Positions 60,565 through 64,000 of a DNA stretch of 64,000 nucleotides are shown here, piece after piece (positions within the stretch are counted from its first letter, which is position 1; each line of letters opens with the position of its first letter). The DNA comes from Beaufortia kweichowensis (lineage: Eukaryota; Chordata; Actinopteri; Cypriniformes; Gastromyzontidae): assembly GCA_019155185.1 (NCBI GenBank), contig CM032816.1, positions 4,515,010-4,579,009 on the forward strand, written 5' to 3'. A program made the position numbers and the translations under genes. Under the pieces are notes generated by a model. It was not told the DNA's origin and did no database searches. It worked only from the letters and a program-made list of their open reading frames with translations.

Positions 60565-63500
60565 CTGTAAGACAGGTTTGTTTTGTGCTGAGCAGAGCTG
60601 TGACACTGAACAAGAAAATGTCTGGAATATGCAGACGTCAGATGTTTTACCTGAATTCGGATGAAACGGGGTCTGGCGTACACTGGGAGATAGGTCGCCA
60701 GAACGCTACAGGTAGTGACGCAGTCAAACTCTTTTCCTTCTCTCAGTTTAACAGCAGCCATTCCAATCCGTCCTTCATGACCTTTAGATCCAATAGGTTT
60801 TTATGCGTTATTTAACATTTTAGTTTTTATATACTAGTTATGCAATTCAACATCATCAAATTTACCTTCAACTTTGACTCCATATACATTTGCCTCCTCA
60901 ATGCAGTCCACCATAGTGAGAATATCACCAACCTCGGTTGTAGCCACATTTTCTCCTTTCCACCTGTATAACAAACATATTAACAATACACATTATTGCT
61001 ACAAGGTTGTGTCTTCTGTTTTTCTGTGGGTTTTTTATTTAAAAGAATTTAATTGACTTGAATTTGTCAATTGTAGCCAATTATTTTGACTAAACTCATT
61101 TGAAAACTCTTGTGATTATCACTAGCGTTTTACAGTAAATGTGAAGTCAAATGCTTCAACACAACGTTTCGTCTCACAGGTGATTGTGTTTGTACATTTA
61201 TACATATGCTGTGTCTGAAATTGCTCATTTGTTTAATCATTTACTATTTACATATAATTCATTACACGAATGAGCAAAAGATGCTATTCAAACAGATCAT
61301 GATTGAAAATGAAGAAACCTGTCTGTGAAAGTGCAGATTAATGCTTATTTGTAGTGCAACATATAGCACATATAAATAAATATTATAAATATACTATACC
61401 AATGTGGTTTTGAATAGTTTTGTAAAAATCATGTTTCACATGTATGAATAATTTATTAAGATTTTATACCTGCATGTATAGCTGTAAATGTTTGCCAATC
61501 CAAGCTAACCACAATTAAGATGCAACATGTAGGAAATACCTGAAAGTGTCTCCAACTCGATCTTGAAAATAGATAAAATTGTCATGATCAATCCTCAGCA
61601 GGTCCCCGCTGTTAAAATACAGATCTCCTTTGACGAACACGTCACTGAGTCTTTTCTTCTCCGTTTGCTGCTTATTTCCAGCGTAGCCGACGAAAGGAGA
61701 ACGTTTAGTAATTTTCCCGACCAGAAGTCCCACTTCATCTGCAACAACATTCAATATCAACAATTACAAAGATGCATTTCTAAAACATTCTTGGTTATAA
61801 ATGAACTTATATGACTGTTCATCAAAAGATCAATATCTGTTTCCAAGCTTAAACTTTGCCTGTAACAGATAACACTATGCTGAATACAAATACCTTTTCC
61901 AGCTAGGATACAAAAGCCCTGAGAATTTCTCACTGGCTCTTCTTTTTCAATGTCAAACTTGATCAGTGCAAAAGGGAAAAATATCTGTTGAATGTAACGA
62001 AAGTTTAGCTTTACACAGACAAAATCTACATTTATAGTCATATACTGTAACACCTTTAAATATATCTCATCCATTTAAATATATAAACTTCATAACGAGT
62101 AAAAGTTGTCTTACCTTGGAGAGAATATTGACCCGACCAATGACTCCAACTTTATCAGTGTAGTTGATGAAGCCGACGTTTCCCTCCGTGGCAGCGTAAA
62201 GCTCGCGGACATGAATGTGTCCGAAGCGATTGAGGAACTCTTTCCAGATGTCTGCTCGTACACCATTGCCAATGGCGATCTTTACTTTGTGGTCTCTGTC
62301 ATTCTCTTTCTACGAAGAGGAAATGTCATGAGTACAGAGATTGACCTAGTTTGAACGTTCCCTGGGAACTATCAATAATGAACCTTGAATTCACTGTAAG
62401 ATAAAGAACCTGCCGAATACATTAATGTAAATGATACCTGATTTTATCTTTTAACAGTCGTTAACCTTTTAGGACAGAATTGAGCTGCCTTGCTGTCTAC
62501 AGCTTAAAGGCCCATTCACACCAAGAGTGATAGTTATAAAGATAACTATACCTAAAATGATCAAATATGGACCAAATAATGAATGAAAAACAGTCAGTAA
62601 GAGTCCAAAATAGACAGAAATGACCGGAAAAAAAACCTTTTCAGGTTTTGACCTCAAGAAGCTGAATGATGAAATGTCATGAGAATGATTTTACAAATTC
62701 TACACAAAGTGTGACTACTTTTAAAGATGTGATCATGATGATCAATGATCAAACATAGTGTTTATTTATTTTAGATGCTTTTAGTCACAACATAATTCCC
62801 ACAGTTACAATTGTGTTATTTCATGGTTGTGATGAGTTTAATACTATTCTAAAATGTGGAGAAAATTGTTAGTTGATAGTTTCCAAATTTTGACTGGTAG
62901 TGTTCATATAAGAAACTCTTTGAGTTCAGCTAAAACAAATAATCATATTTTTTTGGAACAGTTTTTGCAACGATGCATTACGAATAAGGGATATCACAAA
63001 CCATTTATCATGTTTACCTACAAAACAATGATGTTTAAATTGCTTGTAAAATTGTCTAAAAGTAAAATTGTCTGAAATAAAAAATGACTAAATGCAGTTA
63101 TTTTAAAAACCAGCACATTTATATGGTATGTGTAAGTGATGTTGGGGAGCGTTCTCACCTTTGGTGTATTACAGAGGTAACGCATCGTCTCTCCGATGTA
63201 CTGCATCGCGGTTATGTTATATTTCCTGCAGTCGTCCCAGAACTGAGAAGCAGAAAACTTTCTCCGCAGAACAACAGTGTTACCTACAGCAAACATTAGG
63301 TCAGGGTGTAACGTTAGGTCACTGTATGCACCGTATACATCTTATATAATTCATGTGATATTTCAGTAAGGGTGTAATGACTATAAACGACCTCTTTCAA
63401 TACATCCACAAAGTCCAATGAGAAATCCTGCGCTGTGATACAGAGGCAGATTAATGTAGAATATATCTTCAGAAGTCACGCCAGACACCCCTGAATAAAT

Positions 63501-63856
63501 GACGCGGCCCAGACCCTCTCATGAGTTATGTACGCAGCCTTAGGAAGACCTACATAAAGGAAAATACAAAACCAACATTATTTAGGGGTTCATGATATAT
63601 GCTACAGTCTGTATGATGTTTCTGTTATACATTCTCTGTCAGATACCTGTTGTGCCGGAGGTGTAGATATACAGTGCTGTGGTCCTGATGTTAACACTGC
63701 ACCTTAGAGACGGGGAAAGCGGTTTATCAGACGCCTCGGCGATCTTCTGATTAATGCTCTGAATGCCGTCTGTACTGTGTTCATCTGACAGGAGGTATAC
63801 AGTTATCCCCTTTTCCTTCAGCGCAGGCAGGATCTCCTCAACAGCATCACGGAGAT
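60388..63856 (-). CDS. slc27a2: slc27a2-like very-long-chain acyl-CoA synthetase, C-terminal eight exons
   Basis: FATP/ACSVL enzymes activate long and very long chain fatty acids (and bile acids for SLC27A2) to CoA thioesters in ER and peroxisome membranes and aid uptake. The exons are 63647-63856, 63392-63549, 63159-63283, 62115-62309, 61894-61984, 61540-61738, 60866-60963, 60651-60781 and 60388-60564, transcribed in that order. They encode the AMP-binding motif YIYTSGTTGLPKAA, the FATP signature ELYAATEGNVGFINY, then GDLYFNSGDL, DRVGDTFRWKGENVATTEV and LVEEGF near the C-terminus. SLC27A6 is the nearest alternative, but the TEGN..GF and VKGDLYFNSGDL sequences fit A2 better. The N-terminal part lies beyond 64000. 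The second exon has a frame break. Nine coding pieces are listed, the first being the AMP-binding exon. Confidence 0.88.
60651..60781 (-). CDS. slc27a2: slc27a2 exon, HEGRIGMAAVKL..PVYARPRFIRIQ
   Basis: 131 nt. It encodes HEGRIGMAAVKLREGKEFD and YLPVYARPRFIRIQ, the C-terminal subdomain of the adenylate-forming fold. It ends in phase 0. Confidence 0.93.
60866..60963 (-). CDS. slc27a2: slc27a2 exon, WKGENVATTEV
   Basis: 98 nt. It encodes WKGENVATTEVGDILTMVDC and EEANVYGVKVE. WKGENVATTEV is a family hallmark just after the hinge of the adenylating enzyme. Confidence 0.94.
61540..61738 (-). CDS. slc27a2: slc27a2 exon, GDLYFNSGDL..DRVGDTF
   Basis: 199 nt. It encodes EVGLLVGKITKRSPFVGYAG, QTEKKRLSDVFVKGDLYFNS and GDLLRIDHDNFIYFQDRVGD. 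The GDLL / DRVGDTFR segment contains the conserved ATP-ribose-binding Asp and the hinge. Confidence 0.94.
61894..61984 (-). CDS. slc27a2: slc27a2 exon, LIKFDIEKEEPVRN
   Basis: 91 nt, phase 0 in and phase 1 out. It encodes IFFPFALIKFDIEKEEPVRN and GFCILAGK, aligned with human YDLIKYDVEKDEPVRD. Confidence 0.9.
62115..62309 (-). CDS. slc27a2: slc27a2 exon with FATP signature YAATEGNVGFINY
   Basis: 195 nt (65 codons, phase 0-0), acceptor ctcttcgtag, donor GTAAGA. It encodes ENDRDHKVKIAIGNGVRADI, FGHIHVRELYAATEGNVGF and GVIGRVNILSK. Confidence 0.95.
62578..62903. repeat. Tc1-like dispersed repeat in slc27a2 intron
   Basis: It shares most of its length with 13836-14337 (AATTCCCACAG, TGTTATTTCATGGTT, GATGAGTTTA) and ends CCAAATTTTGACTGGTAGTGT. 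The left terminus is absent or decayed. Confidence 0.65.
63159..63283 (-). CDS. slc27a2: slc27a2 exon, KFSASQFWDDCRKYNITAMQYIG
   Basis: 125 nt, acceptor tttgctgtag, donor GTGAGA. It encodes NTVVLRRKFSASQFWDDCRK and QYIGETMRYLCNTPK, close to human SLC27A2. Confidence 0.94.
63392..63549 (-). CDS. slc27a2: slc27a2 exon with a one-base frame break
   Basis: 158 nt between acceptor ctttatgtag and donor GTCGTT. The phases of both neighbours require 3n+0 here, that is 159 or an equivalent. The first half reads LPKAAYITHERVWAASFIQ, then hits a stop after five more codons. Shifting frame at the G-run (C-run 63488-63491 on +) restores VSGVTSEDIFYINLPLYHSA and GFLIGLCGCIERG, which aligns with human without a gap. 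This is a real frameshift allele or a homopolymer sequencing error. Confidence 0.85.
63647..63856 (-). CDS. slc27a2: slc27a2 exon with AMP-binding motif YIYTSGTTG
   Basis: 210 nt, acceptor tttttccggcag, donor GTATCT. It encodes LRDAVEEILPALKEKGITVY, a variable linker, and TTALYIYTSGTTG, the P-loop-like ATP/AMP motif of adenylate-forming enzymes. It starts in phase 2, so at least one upstream exon lies off the window. Confidence 0.93.
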
Positions 63857-64000
63857 CTGCCGGAAAAACAGTATTTCTTATAAAACACATTTATGATTAT
63901 GACAACAATAAACATTGTTTAATACATGGTGCTACCATGTTAGTTTTTAAGATGTGTTATTTAGTGTTATCACTGTGTTTTTAGGTAGTTTGGATTACTT
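63857..64000 (-). other. slc27a2: slc27a2 intron, runs off the right edge
   Basis: Non-coding sequence upstream (on the - strand) of the AMP-binding exon. The N-terminal exon(s) with the membrane anchor are not in the window. Confidence 0.8.

Overview
This 64 kb window looks like nuclear genomic DNA from a teleost fish, most likely a cyprinid. The genes are split by GT-AG introns. The spacers are AT-rich, with (TC)n, (TA)n and TATC/TGTC microsatellites. They also carry dispersed inverted-repeat elements whose ends (TTAAAGG..AGTTCACCC, TAGGGCTG..CAGCCCTA) are typical of carp/zebrafish-type genomes. There is no sign of operons, CRISPR or other prokaryotic features. All family assignments are from memory of the protein families; no database search was run.

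The main gene is tjp1 (tight junction protein 1, ZO-1) on the + strand. I could join 28 coding exons from the ATG at 22470 to the stop at 58145 in one consistent reading frame. The predicted protein is about 1749 residues, against 1748 for the common human form. It has the full ZO-1 order: PDZ1, PDZ2, PDZ3, SH3, degenerate guanylate kinase (GUK), acidic spacer, alternatively spliced alpha segment, proline/tyrosine-rich actin-binding region and a C-terminal ZU5 domain. The sequence does not decide whether this is the tjp1a or tjp1b paralogue. Intron 1 is about 17 kb and holds a candidate alternative first exon near 31.0-31.2 kb. Two exons at 2993-3034 and 3128-3287 lie about 19 kb upstream. They end in the phase that tjp1 exon 2 accepts, so they may encode a longer ZO-1 N-terminus, though they could belong to an upstream neighbour.

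Convergent with tjp1, on the - strand from 63856 down to 60388, are the last eight exons of an SLC27-family very-long-chain acyl-CoA synthetase / fatty acid transport protein, most like slc27a2. Its N-terminal exon(s) lie beyond the right edge. One exon carries a single-base shortfall in a C-run (63488-63491) that breaks the frame. The two genes are tail to tail, with poly(A) signals only a few hundred bases apart.

The rest is intergenic or intronic. It includes three copies of a TTAA-flanked inverted-repeat element (piggyBac-like MITE), several hAT-like MITEs with readable 8-bp target duplications, a Tc1-like element pair, abundant AGTTCACCC-type foldback elements, a CTAGCAAC minisatellite family and a ~77-bp tandem repeat. 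The most interesting coding signals are splice choices in tjp1: the alpha exon, the +20-residue ZU5 donor, a +8-residue donor in the SH3-GUK linker and a 36-bp in-frame microexon.
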